A stretch of 64,000 nt of DNA from Chryseobacterium sp. JJR-5R. GTDB lineage: Bacteria > Bacteroidota > Bacteroidia > Flavobacteriales > Weeksellaceae. Numbering within the stretch: position 1 is the first letter of the stretch; each line of letters starts with the position of its first letter. Shown here piece by piece: positions 1-7,100 of this stretch. The notes under the pieces were generated by a model, which was not told the DNA's origin, searched no databases, and saw nothing but the letters and a program-made list of their open reading frames with translations. The stretch is taken from the NCBI RefSeq assembly GCF_034047335.1, contig NZ_CP139137.1, positions 3,472,001 through 3,536,000 on the forward strand. Reading direction: 5' to 3'. Made by a program: the position numbers and the translations under genes.

Positions 1-542
1 AATGTAGCTTTGCAAATCCATAAATACAATCTATCAAAAATATTTTTACAATAGCTAAAAACAATAATAAGAATATTTTGAAGCAACAATCTGCATTTAT
101 TAAATTACCCCATTAAATTAGGAAATTTAATATCAATTTAAATATTAAATACCCATATTTATAACAATTCAATATAATCTCAGAGCATATTTTTAAGAAA
201 TGATCATTTTTTATGGCAGATTTTACTTTTTATATTAACCAGAAATCCTCAGATTGATCGGGTTCAGTAGATTTTCCTCACATTTAAACCTGCGTAATCC
301 TCATAATTTGTGATAAATTATATTTTTCTGCCAAATTTAAATATGCTTCTACGGTTTCTTTACTTGTTGCTGTTTTTGTTAGAAAAATTTAGTTAACTTT
401 ATATAACTGGAATATATTTTAAATATATGTACAGAAGAAAATTTAAAGGCCAATTATAAACAATCATCATTGGTATCTAATTAAAATGTATTAAAATAAT
501 AACCTGATAATCAATCTTAAACTTTATTTCCAGGATTTAATT
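1..542. other. AT-rich intergenic region, no gene found
   Basis: No reading frame here has coding character. The stretch is strongly AT-rich. It holds one copy of a dispersed intergenic repeat (213..352, listed separately). The upstream gene lies outside the window, so promoter or terminator roles cannot be assigned. No clear TAnnTTTG element is placed in front of the gene at 543. Confidence 0.6.
213..352. repeat. dispersed intergenic repeat, copy A
   Basis: This block aligns along its length with 50669..50814 in the same orientation. Shared runs include ATTTTAC near the left end, CAGATTGA followed by TTCA(G/A)TAGATTTT, ATTTAAA(C/T)C(T/C)GCGTAA, CATAATTT, and GCCAAATTTAAA near the right end. 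The copies are diverged, roughly two thirds identical by eye. No open reading frame runs through either. It may be a decayed mobile or structured element of the host genus; no function is assigned. Confidence 0.6.
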
Positions 543-1004
543 ATGAAAAAAATATTGACTGTTATTCTTGTTGCATTTATCATCATCCAGTTTTTCCCGA
601 TCGATAAGAAAAATCCTGCCCCGACACCGGGAATGGATTTCATAAAAATAAAAAATACCCCTCCTGAAGTGGCAGCAATCATTAACCGCTCCTGTTATGA
701 TTGCCACTCCAATGAAACCCGTTATCCATGGTATTCCAACATTGCCCCTTCCTCATGGATTTTGAAAAACCATATAGATGAGGGGCGTAAAGAACTGAAT
801 TTTTCCACATTTGCCGTCTATGAACCGAAGATACAGGCACATAAATTGCAGGAATGTATAGAAATGGTAGAGAAAAAGGAAATGCCGCTGGAATCTTATT
901 TTATCGGTCATCAGGACGCAAAACTGACTGATGCTCAAAGAAAGGTTTTAACGGATTATTTCAAAAGGGAGAAACAGGAGACAGAACGCAAAATGTCACT
1001 TTAA
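543..1004 (+). CDS. haem-binding domain protein (single CxxCH, membrane-anchored)
   Basis: This 153-residue protein starts with a short hydrophobic segment (residues 4-19), a signal anchor or uncleaved signal peptide, so the rest should lie in the periplasm. A CxxCH motif (C51, C54, H55) inside RSCYDCHSNETRYPWYS matches the Bacteroidota haem-binding domain family (Pfam Haem_bd type), in which one c-type haem is attached through the two cysteines with the histidine as axial ligand. The partner gene for a DCC-type thiol oxidoreductase follows after only 10 bases, suggesting co-transcription. The electron-transfer partner is not visible. Family assignment rests on the motif and its flanks; the physiological role is unknown. 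Confidence 0.85.
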   Translation: MKKILTVILVAFIIIQFFPIDKKNPAPTPGMDFIKIKNTPPEVAAIINRSCYDCHSNETRYPWYSNIAPSSWILKNHIDEGRKELNFSTFAVYEPKIQAHKLQECIEMVEKKEMPLESYFIGHQDAKLTDAQRKVLTDYFKREKQETERKMSL

Positions 1005-1014
1005 AAACAATATT

Positions 1015-1428
1015 ATGGAAGGGAACTGGCAGGATAAGCATGTGGTATTTTTTGATGGAGATTGCGGGGTCTGTAATTTTTGGGTACAGTGGATTCTGGA
1101 GAGGGATAAAAATGACCAGTTCATGTTCGCATCGCTTCAGTCAGATTTCGGACAGAAGTTTTTATCTGAACGGGGTCTGGATACCAAGGTTTTTAATACC
1201 ATGTATGTATGGAAGCCCGATCAGTATTATCTGGAAAAATCCCAGGCGATTTTGAAAATTGCCAATTTACTGGGCGGGGTTTATAAACTTTCAGCAATCG
1301 GAAAAATTATCCCGCGTTTTTTAAGCGATAAAATGTATGATACCGTTTCTGAAAACAGAATGAAACTCGCTAATCAGAAATGCTATCTGCCTACGCCTCA
1401 TCAGAGGACAAAATTTATTGAAGTCTGA
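1015..1428 (+). CDS. DCC family thiol-disulfide oxidoreductase (DUF393)
   Basis: The 137-residue product carries the family signature near its N terminus, FFDGDCGVCNFWV, with D14, D16 and the CxxC pair C17/C20. DUF393 (DCC) proteins are small predicted thiol-disulfide oxidoreductases; their substrates are mostly unknown. There is no signal peptide, so it is probably cytosolic. It lies 10 bases after the haem-binding protein gene and probably shares its transcript, which ends at the hairpin at 1481..1505. A link between the CxxC protein and maturation of the neighbouring CxxCH protein is possible, but DCC proteins are usually cytosolic, so this stays speculative. Confidence 0.85.
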   Translation: MEGNWQDKHVVFFDGDCGVCNFWVQWILERDKNDQFMFASLQSDFGQKFLSERGLDTKVFNTMYVWKPDQYYLEKSQAILKIANLLGGVYKLSAIGKIIPRFLSDKMYDTVSENRMKLANQKCYLPTPHQRTKFIEV

Positions 1429-1475
1429 ATTCCGCAGCTTATTTAATTATCAGATTTAATTTGTACAAGCATAAT

Positions 1476-1512
1476 AAAAAGACTGTTTCAGTTGTTGAAA
1501 CAGTCTTTTTTA
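1476..1512. terminator. bidirectional intrinsic terminator
   Basis: Perfect 10-bp stem GACTGTTTCA (1481..1490) with TGAAACAGTC (1496..1505), a 5-base loop, A-run on the left and T-run on the right. It sits between convergent genes, the DCC oxidoreductase and the alpha-amylase, and can serve both strands. Confidence 0.85.
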
Positions 1513-1568
1513 TGATAGAAATTACTGACCTATATTCTTCGGGGCAATAAACTAAACTACATCATCAG

Positions 1569-3005
1569 TTACTGGTTTAAAGACCATACGGAATAAGAAT
1601 TCGGGGCGCACTGTATCTTTACCCATTTGTCATTCTGGGTGGTAGGATACCAGCCTGAGCTTCCTGTAAAATCCTTAATCTGCTGGCTGGTCCAGTTGGT
1701 CTGCACCCATCTTTCCTGCCAGCTTGAAGAATTATTAATGTATACCACCACTCCCGGATTTCCATTGTAGCCATTCCTTCTCGCAACATATTCGTCATTG
1801 TCGGTATACAGGATTGAAGTGGTGCCTGTTGCTTTATTGTTATGGATCCAGATCAGGTTGTTTAAACGTTCTTTGTTCAGCCATTCTTCATAATCCCGGT
1901 AAAAAACGGTGGGATACCCTTCGTGGGTAAGAATATAAGCATACGCCAGCATTTTCTTACCGATAACATCTGTGTCATGGTTGGAGACAAATGTTACGGC
2001 TTTATAAGGATTTCTTTTCCACATCATATCATCATTCAGAAGGTTCAGGTTACCGTTATCAAAAGCTTCGTCCATTTTATAATACGCTGCAAAATCAAAG
2101 ACGGAACTATTGGCATTATTGGCCCACGATTCTAACGTATTGACATTGGAATCCCATAGTTCCCCTACAGAAAAGCCGCCGACATTCGAGTTCCAGTTAT
2201 TTACTACCCAGGCTCCGAACCCTTTGACATAATCAAACCGCCAGCCGTCAAACTTCATGGTATTTCTGTAATATTTCCCAACGGAATCATCCCTTCCCCA
2301 AAGCCAGTCCTGAACGTACGGATTGGCATGGCACAGATCCGGAAAGCCTCCGAAAGCACCCTCATCATTGGTTCCGTAAGCATTTTTATAAAAATCATTG
2401 TAGTTTCTGGGGAATTTTCCTGAGGCCACCCCTGAAAAATTCGTCCACGTATTGGATCCTGCATAGGGATTGTATTCAGACTGTCCGCCGCTGTTGTGGT
2501 TAATGACAATATCCGCATACACCTGCATGTTTTCTGCATGGGCTTTTGTGATTAATGCTTCCAGCTCCGCTCTTGAGCCGAAACGGGTTTCAACGCTTCC
2601 GTTCTGGTTATAATTCCCGAAATCATAATAATCCGTAGGATCATATCCCATTGAATACGCTCCGTTCTGTGCTTTGGAAGCGGGAGGCAGCCAAACAGCA
2701 CCGATACCGGCATTGGACCAGTCGGTAAGTTTTCCTTTCACGGTATTCCACCAGTTTCCTCCATCCGGGACATCCCAGTAGAAGCCCTGCATGAGTACGC
2801 TTCCTCCGGGTCCGGCAACAAATTTTGAATTTGAATAGGCAGATGCCCCTGTACTGAAAGGCCTGCCGTCATGATGGGTAACATTTACTGTTTTGTCATG
2901 AACTTCAGGCCGGTTCATGGTTTCGGCCATCATTTCGTCATTGCTGCTGCATGAGGTGATAAAAGCTGCAGCCAGCAAGGAAAGAAGATAATACGGTTTA
3001 TTCAT
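1569..3005 (-). CDS. alpha-amylase family glycosyl hydrolase (GH13), lipoprotein
   Basis: This 478-residue protein begins with a lipoprotein signal peptide; the lipobox ends ITSC with C19 as lipidated residue. The acidic residues just after it (C-S-S-N-D-E) resemble the flavobacterial lipoprotein export signal, so it is probably displayed on the cell surface. The GH13 conserved regions are all present: DIVINH (165-170), GWRFDYV with nucleophile D258, GELWD with acid/base E282, and SNHDTD with D344. It should hydrolyse internal alpha-1,4 bonds of starch or glycogen-like polymers. No SusC/SusD pair is nearby, so this is a single gene rather than a polysaccharide utilisation locus. A TAAATTTG -7 element lies upstream. 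Confidence 0.93.
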   Translation of the reverse strand: MNKPYYLLSLLAAAFITSCSSNDEMMAETMNRPEVHDKTVNVTHHDGRPFSTGASAYSNSKFVAGPGGSVLMQGFYWDVPDGGNWWNTVKGKLTDWSNAGIGAVWLPPASKAQNGAYSMGYDPTDYYDFGNYNQNGSVETRFGSRAELEALITKAHAENMQVYADIVINHNSGGQSEYNPYAGSNTWTNFSGVASGKFPRNYNDFYKNAYGTNDEGAFGGFPDLCHANPYVQDWLWGRDDSVGKYYRNTMKFDGWRFDYVKGFGAWVVNNWNSNVGGFSVGELWDSNVNTLESWANNANSSVFDFAAYYKMDEAFDNGNLNLLNDDMMWKRNPYKAVTFVSNHDTDVIGKKMLAYAYILTHEGYPTVFYRDYEEWLNKERLNNLIWIHNNKATGTTSILYTDNDEYVARRNGYNGNPGVVVYINNSSSWQERWVQTNWTSQQIKDFTGSSGWYPTTQNDKWVKIQCAPNSYSVWSLNQ

Positions 3006-3042
3006 ATCTAAAGTTTTAACTGTTAAACGATTACCTAAATTA

Positions 3043-3050
3043 CAAATTTA
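3043..3050 (-). promoter_or_regulatory. -7 promoter element for the amylase gene
   Basis: TAAATTTG on the minus strand matches the Bacteroidota consensus TAnnTTTG and lies about 37 bases upstream of the ATG at 3005. No convincing -33 TTG was found at the usual spacing. Confidence 0.5.
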
Positions 3051-3181
3051 TCAGACAAGTTCTTATCTGGGTGAAATATTTTTTTTATTTTTAAAAGATG
3101 CCCGGCAAAATGACGGTTTGAAATATTCATTAAAAAATCATAAACTTTAAAGATTTTCGGTACAATTTTTCCATTATTGCA

Positions 3182-3189
3182 TATATTTG
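3182..3189 (+). promoter_or_regulatory. -7 promoter element, near-leaderless
   Basis: TATATTTG matches TAnnTTTG and ends only six bases before the ATG at 3196. Transcription is expected to start at or next to the start codon, so the DUF4290-murA mRNA may have almost no leader. The element overlaps a potential TTG start at 3187, an argument against that start. Confidence 0.6.
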
Positions 3190-3195
3190 CATACT

Positions 3196-3879
3196 ATGGA
3201 ATACAATACCCAAAAAACCCAGCTTCAATTGCCTGAATACGGCAGAATTATACAACAGTTGGTTGAACGTTGCAAAGAGCTATCTTCGAAAGAGGAAAGA
3301 AATGAAATGGCGATGGCAATAATTGATTTTATGGGTCAGAGAAACCCGCAGCTGCGCGACGAAGACAATTATAAACATAAACTTTGGGACCATCTTTTTA
3401 TTCTGGCTGAATATGATCTGGATGTTGATTCTCCTTATCCGTTCCCTACCATGGAGCAGCTTGCCGAAAAACCGAAAAGAATGGAATACCCCAAGCTTCA
3501 GGGCGACTTTAAATTCTACGGGAAAAGTATTCTTCAATTAATAGAAAAAGCCATCGAACTGCAGGAAGGTGATGAAAAAGAAGCCCTGATCGAGGTGATT
3601 GCCAATAATATGAAGAAGTCTTACAACGTATATAATAAAGAACATGTAACAGATGATGTAATTTTCCGCCATCTGAAAGAACTTTCGGAAAACAGGCTGG
3701 ACCTTACCGGGATAGATAGCCTGGAGAAAAGCAAGATTTATTATTCCAGCAACACCAACCGAAGCAATAGCAGCAATACCAATAACCGGAGTAACAGCAA
3801 CCGGAATAACCAAGCCAATAACAAAAGAAGACATAACAATAATAATAACACCAACAGCAATTATAAAAACAGAAAGTAG
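3196..3879 (+). CDS. DUF4290 domain-containing protein
   Basis: This 227-residue cytosolic protein contains, over about residues 1-175, the helical DUF4290 region conserved across Bacteroidota, where the gene regularly precedes murA. Its biochemical role is unknown. ATG at 3196 was chosen over the in-frame TTG at 3187 because the TTG lies inside the -7 element. The last 45 or so residues are a low-complexity tail made almost entirely of Asn, Ser, Arg and Lys, presumably disordered. The TAG stop is separated from the murA ATG by two bases, so translation of the two is probably coupled and a role linked to envelope synthesis is a fair inference. Confidence 0.85.
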   Translation: MEYNTQKTQLQLPEYGRIIQQLVERCKELSSKEERNEMAMAIIDFMGQRNPQLRDEDNYKHKLWDHLFILAEYDLDVDSPYPFPTMEQLAEKPKRMEYPKLQGDFKFYGKSILQLIEKAIELQEGDEKEALIEVIANNMKKSYNVYNKEHVTDDVIFRHLKELSENRLDLTGIDSLEKSKIYYSSNTNRSNSSNTNNRSNSNRNNQANNKRRHNNNNNTNSNYKNRK

Positions 3880-3881
3880 AC

Positions 3882-5189
3882 ATGAGTGGAACATTTCAGA
3901 TAAGAGGAGGAAAAAGACTGCAAGGTGAAATCACTCCACAGGGAGCAAAAAATGAAGCTTTGCAAATCCTTTGTGCCGTTTTATTAACTGACGAAGAAGT
4001 CAGAATCAAAAATATTCCGGATATCCACGATGTAAACAGGCTGATTGAGATTCTAGGCGATTTTGGTGTAAAAATCAATAAAAACAGCCAGGGTGATTAT
4101 ACGTTTAAAGCTGATAAAGTCAATTTTGATTATATTAAATCTGACGAGTTTAAAAAAGACGGAGCCAAACTGAGAGGCTCGATTATGCTGATGGGGCCCA
4201 TGCTGGCAAGATACGGTGAAGCATACATGCCGACACCCGGCGGCGACAAAATAGGAAGAAGAAGATTAGATACGCACTTCCAGGGACTTGTAGAACTGGG
4301 AGCAGAATTTAATTATGATGAAGAGGAATATTTTTACTCATTAAAAGCTACTGAACTAAACGGTAAATTCATTCTGCTGGAAGAAGCATCCGTTACGGGA
4401 ACTGCCAATATTGTAATGGCCGCCGCTTTGGCTAAAGGCAAAACAAGAATTTACAATGCAGCCTGTGAGCCTTATCTTCAGCAGTTGTGTAAGATGCTGA
4501 ATAGAATGGGAGCACAGATTTCAGGGATTGGCTCTAATTTACTGACAATTGAGGGTGTGGAATATCTTAATGGCACAGAGCACACCATGCTTCCGGATAT
4601 GGTGGAAATCGGATCATGGATCGGTCTTGCTGCCATGACAAAATCTGAAATCACCATTAAAAACGTAAATTGGAACCAACTCGGCGTTATCCCGAATACA
4701 TTCAGGAAATTAGGGATTGCGCTTGAACAGAGCAATGACGATATTTATATTCCGGCTCAGGAAAATTACAAGATCCAGAAATTTATAGACGGGTCAATCC
4801 TTACTATTTCTGATGCGCCCTGGCCCGGATTTACCCCTGACCTCTTGTCCATTATCCTGGTAGTGGCTACTCAGGCAAAAGGAAGCATCCTGATCCACCA
4901 GAAAATGTTTGAATCCAGATTATTCTTTGTGGATAAGCTGATTGACATGGGAGCTCAGATCATTCTCTGCGACCCGCACAGAGCAACTGTGATCGGACTT
5001 AACCAGGAAAATCCTTTAAGAGGGACTACGATGGTTTCACCGGACATCAGAGCAGGAAATGCCCTTCTTATTGCTGCCCTTTCCGCAGAAGGAAAATCAA
5101 TTATCCATAATATCGAACAGATTGACAGAGGATACGAAAATATTGACGGCAGACTAAAAGCAATTGGCGCTGATATTGAACGGATCTAA
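3882..5189 (+). CDS. murA: UDP-N-acetylglucosamine 1-carboxyvinyltransferase MurA
   Basis: MurA transfers enolpyruvate from PEP to UDP-GlcNAc, the first committed cytosolic step of peptidoglycan synthesis. The 435-residue length and the motif GAKNEAL (residues 21-27, including the conserved Lys-Asn pair) are typical of the EPSP-synthase fold family. In the loop that carries the catalytic cysteine in E. coli MurA (Cys115, motif PGGCxIG), this protein reads PGGDKIG with Asp at position 122 (codon 4245..4247). Cys-to-Asp MurA enzymes are active and known to resist fosfomycin. The gene is coupled to DUF4290 upstream and followed by an intrinsic terminator. Confidence 0.96.
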   Translation: MSGTFQIRGGKRLQGEITPQGAKNEALQILCAVLLTDEEVRIKNIPDIHDVNRLIEILGDFGVKINKNSQGDYTFKADKVNFDYIKSDEFKKDGAKLRGSIMLMGPMLARYGEAYMPTPGGDKIGRRRLDTHFQGLVELGAEFNYDEEEYFYSLKATELNGKFILLEEASVTGTANIVMAAALAKGKTRIYNAACEPYLQQLCKMLNRMGAQISGIGSNLLTIEGVEYLNGTEHTMLPDMVEIGSWIGLAAMTKSEITIKNVNWNQLGVIPNTFRKLGIALEQSNDDIYIPAQENYKIQKFIDGSILTISDAPWPGFTPDLLSIILVVATQAKGSILIHQKMFESRLFFVDKLIDMGAQIILCDPHRATVIGLNQENPLRGTTMVSPDIRAGNALLIAALSAEGKSIIHNIEQIDRGYENIDGRLKAIGADIERI

Positions 5190-5202
5190 TCTTATCATAC
5201 AA

Positions 5203-5230
5203 AAACCACCTTTTCAGGTGGTTTAATTTT
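5203..5230 (+). terminator. intrinsic terminator after murA
   Basis: Perfect 8-bp stem AAACCACC (5203..5210) with GGTGGTTT (5217..5224), 6-base loop, then a T-rich stretch. Confidence 0.8.
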
Positions 5231-5245
5231 TTACTTGAATTAAAA

Positions 5246-5273
5246 AAGGGCTGTCATCATAAATTGACAGCTC
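5246..5273 (-). terminator. intrinsic terminator for the NIL-domain gene
   Basis: Stem GGGCTGTCA (5248..5256) with TGACAGCTC (5265..5273), including one wobble pair. On the minus strand it is followed by a run of T, placing it about 30 bases after the stop of the gene at 5303..5620. Confidence 0.75.
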
Positions 5274-5302
5274 TTATTACTATTAAACGATATAAATTCC
5301 GG

Positions 5303-5620
5303 TTACAGATACTTTCTGCAGACATATTCTATGGTTGTGCTCAAAAGTTTGTTTTTATAGAGGTAATATTCCAGCTGTTCAAAATCATCTGAACTGACAT
5401 TAATATAAAGCTGGACAGATCCGAAGCTTCTCCCGTTGATGTATTCAACATTGACGGACAACACCCTGTGGCAAATTCCCAATTGGCCGTAAATAGCATT
5501 CATGAGATGCTCAAACTTCACTTTCCCGTTCAGTTCAATTTCCAGGATCCATTCTTTCCTGGGCTGGTTTATGCCGTTTTGTAAAACCTGGACATTAGGA
5601 TAAGGTGTTGGTGTTGTCAT
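5303..5620 (-). CDS. stand-alone NIL-like domain protein
   Basis: The 105-residue protein has no membrane segment or signal peptide. Residues about 30-100 resemble the NIL domain, the ACT-like ligand-sensing fold normally found at the C terminus of the methionine importer ATPase MetN; the stretch VLSVNVEYINGRSFGSVQLYI matches the typical NIL pattern of a beta strand, a glycine turn and a second strand. Here the domain stands alone. NIL domains bind methionine or related amino acids in MetN, so a sensing or allosteric role in sulfur amino-acid metabolism is inferred, not shown. Its promoter overlaps a palindrome that may be a repressor site. Confidence 0.65.
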   Translation of the reverse strand: MTTPTPYPNVQVLQNGINQPRKEWILEIELNGKVKFEHLMNAIYGQLGICHRVLSVNVEYINGRSFGSVQLYINVSSDDFEQLEYYLYKNKLLSTTIEYVCRKYL

Positions 5621-5680
5621 AAAATTCTTTTTAGGTTAAATACTGCTGCTGCTCACTGATCTGTCTTATTAAATCTCTGA

Positions 5681-5710
5681 CAAAAATAGGAAAAATTATT
5701 AGTCTACCAA
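5681..5710 (-). promoter_or_regulatory. promoter of the NIL-domain gene
   Basis: On the minus strand a -33 TTG (5710..5708) is followed after 19 bases by the -7 element TATTTTTG (5688..5681). Both sequence and spacing fit the Bacteroidota sigma-ABfr consensus. The leader to the ATG at 5620 would be about 55 bases. Confidence 0.7.
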
Positions 5711-5718
5711 ACTAGTAG
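5704..5718. promoter_or_regulatory. imperfect palindrome overlapping the -33 element (candidate operator)
   Basis: CTACCAAACTAGTAG is an imperfect inverted repeat (five of seven outer pairs match) that covers the -33 TTG of the minus-strand promoter. Placement suggests a repressor operator. The regulator is not in the window; an Rrf2- or similar HTH regulator of sulfur metabolism is only a guess. Confidence 0.5.
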
Positions 5719-5848
5719 GGTATTAATTTATAGCTGAGCCTGATAATTTTTTGCCGGCTTCATCTTATGTCATATTTATTAAAGCTATTCAACAGCAAAA
5801 GCGGACTAAAATCCGCTTTCACTATATTAAATCTAACAGTTAGTTGTA

Positions 5849-6478
5849 TTATTTCAGCTCCCCTATCCTATCAAGCTTACCGGAGGCGGCTAAACCATTG
5901 GGGTTGCATCCCGGCTCCCCTTCAGGGATTTCCAGATTTTTCTTCTGATAAAATTCCTGCCAGAAAGCATTGGTTGTGCCGGTTTTTGGGTCAATGAACG
6001 TCATGGGTTCCAGTTTAAAGATATGATCTTCTCTGAAAGCTCTTTCGATGAAGTCTGAACAGTAATATGAATTTTCATCCAGAATGTAATTAAAATTGTA
6101 AGGCTTTCCCAGCATAGATTCTGCTTTCCGAATAGCTGCGGGAACAGCATTCTGATATTGCGGTTTCAGCCGGTAGATCATTACTTTCCGGTCTTCATCA
6201 GAATGTTCTTTTATAAATTCTTTTACACTTTGTTTCTGGGATCCTCCTTTCGGTGCAGCATGAAGGACAAAAACCCCTTCCCTGTTCTTTTCCACAATCC
6301 CGATATGATCGAAAGATGCATTTTCCTGTTTTTTAGTAACATTGTTAATCGCTCCTGAAAGCCCGGTATCTTTTGCGGTTACAAAAAGCAGATCGCCGTT
6401 ATCCAACCCTGAAAGCTGTGCACTTTTACAGGCCAGTATGCAGCTTACCATAAAAATAACGAAAAAAAATTTCATCAT
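5849..6478 (-). CDS. YiiX/YebB-type permuted papain-like cysteine hydrolase, lipoprotein
   Basis: With the start at 6478 the product is 209 residues; this avoids overlap with the upstream gene, which stops at 6483, and puts a clean lipoprotein signal at the N terminus (lipobox ILAC, C17). The motifs FDHIGIV (H58) and YYCSDFIERAF (C140) are those of the YaeF/YiiX family, a circularly permuted papain-like fold related to NlpC/P60 in which the His precedes the Cys. Family members are predicted amidases or peptidases of the envelope, with substrates mostly undefined. It lies four bases after the DUF1801 gene and may be co-transcribed with it, though no functional link is evident. Confidence 0.8.
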   Translation of the reverse strand: MMKFFFVIFMVSCILACKSAQLSGLDNGDLLFVTAKDTGLSGAINNVTKKQENASFDHIGIVEKNREGVFVLHAAPKGGSQKQSVKEFIKEHSDEDRKVMIYRLKPQYQNAVPAAIRKAESMLGKPYNFNYILDENSYYCSDFIERAFREDHIFKLEPMTFIDPKTGTTNAFWQEFYQKKNLEIPEGEPGCNPNGLAASGKLDRIGELK

Positions 6479-6482
6479 TATA

Positions 6483-6938
6483 TTACTTTTTAAAATTGCT
6501 TTCATAAGTTTCAATCCATTCTTCAACAGTCATTTTTTCACTTAGCCTGGCCAGTAATTCCAGAGGGATATCATCCATTTTTTTGAAACGGATACAGGAT
6601 TTCCCCATATCCGGTTTCCGTTTGGAATATTTTGGGAATTCTTCGGTAAACCAGTTCAGTAACTCGGGCCTTGCATAGATCCCCATGTGATATAAAGCAA
6701 TGAAATTCTTCTGGGATGCCAATGCCATAAACGGCAGCGGTGCACCCGGCGTACAGTGGTAACCGGCAGGATACCTCTCCAGCGGGACGCCCCAACCGAT
6801 CATTCCGGAGCTTATGCTCTGTGAAAAACCTTCCGGCAAATGGTCATTAACGGTATCAAATACTTTTCTGAAAACCTCCTGTCTTTCTTCAGGAACTTTT
6901 AACAGGTAATCTTCTATGGAAATGGCCTGGATCTGCAT
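6483..6938 (-). CDS. DUF1801 domain-containing protein
   Basis: The 151-residue cytosolic protein matches the DUF1801 family (YdhG-like fold): an N-terminal helical stretch EDYLLKVPEERQEVFRKV, the glycine- and tryptophan-containing core GMIGWGVPLERYP, the segment FMALASQKNFIALYHMG, and the C-terminal basic motif DMGKSCIRFKKMDDIP. Members have a frataxin-like fold and have been discussed as iron-binding proteins, but no function is firmly established. It is the upstream member of a probable two-gene minus-strand unit with the YiiX-type lipoprotein. Confidence 0.85.
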   Translation of the reverse strand: MQIQAISIEDYLLKVPEERQEVFRKVFDTVNDHLPEGFSQSISSGMIGWGVPLERYPAGYHCTPGAPLPFMALASQKNFIALYHMGIYARPELLNWFTEEFPKYSKRKPDMGKSCIRFKKMDDIPLELLARLSEKMTVEEWIETYESNFKK

Positions 6939-7073
6939 TTTTAGGCTTTTTATAATTGCTCAAATTAACAAAATTTAATTGATAATTCATTACATCCTTC
7001 TTCACCATTTACCGGAAAACATATCCGGATGCTTTTCTTACCTCCTTTATTTTAATATTGGGAAATTAAATCT

Positions 7074-7081
7074 TATTTTTG
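7074..7081 (+). promoter_or_regulatory. -7 promoter element for the aminotransferase gene
   Basis: TATTTTTG matches TAnnTTTG and lies 19 bases before the ATG at 7101. A TTG is present at 7058..7060 but with a spacing of 13, shorter than usual. Confidence 0.5.
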
Positions 7082-7100
7082 TCATACAAATTTTTCAACA

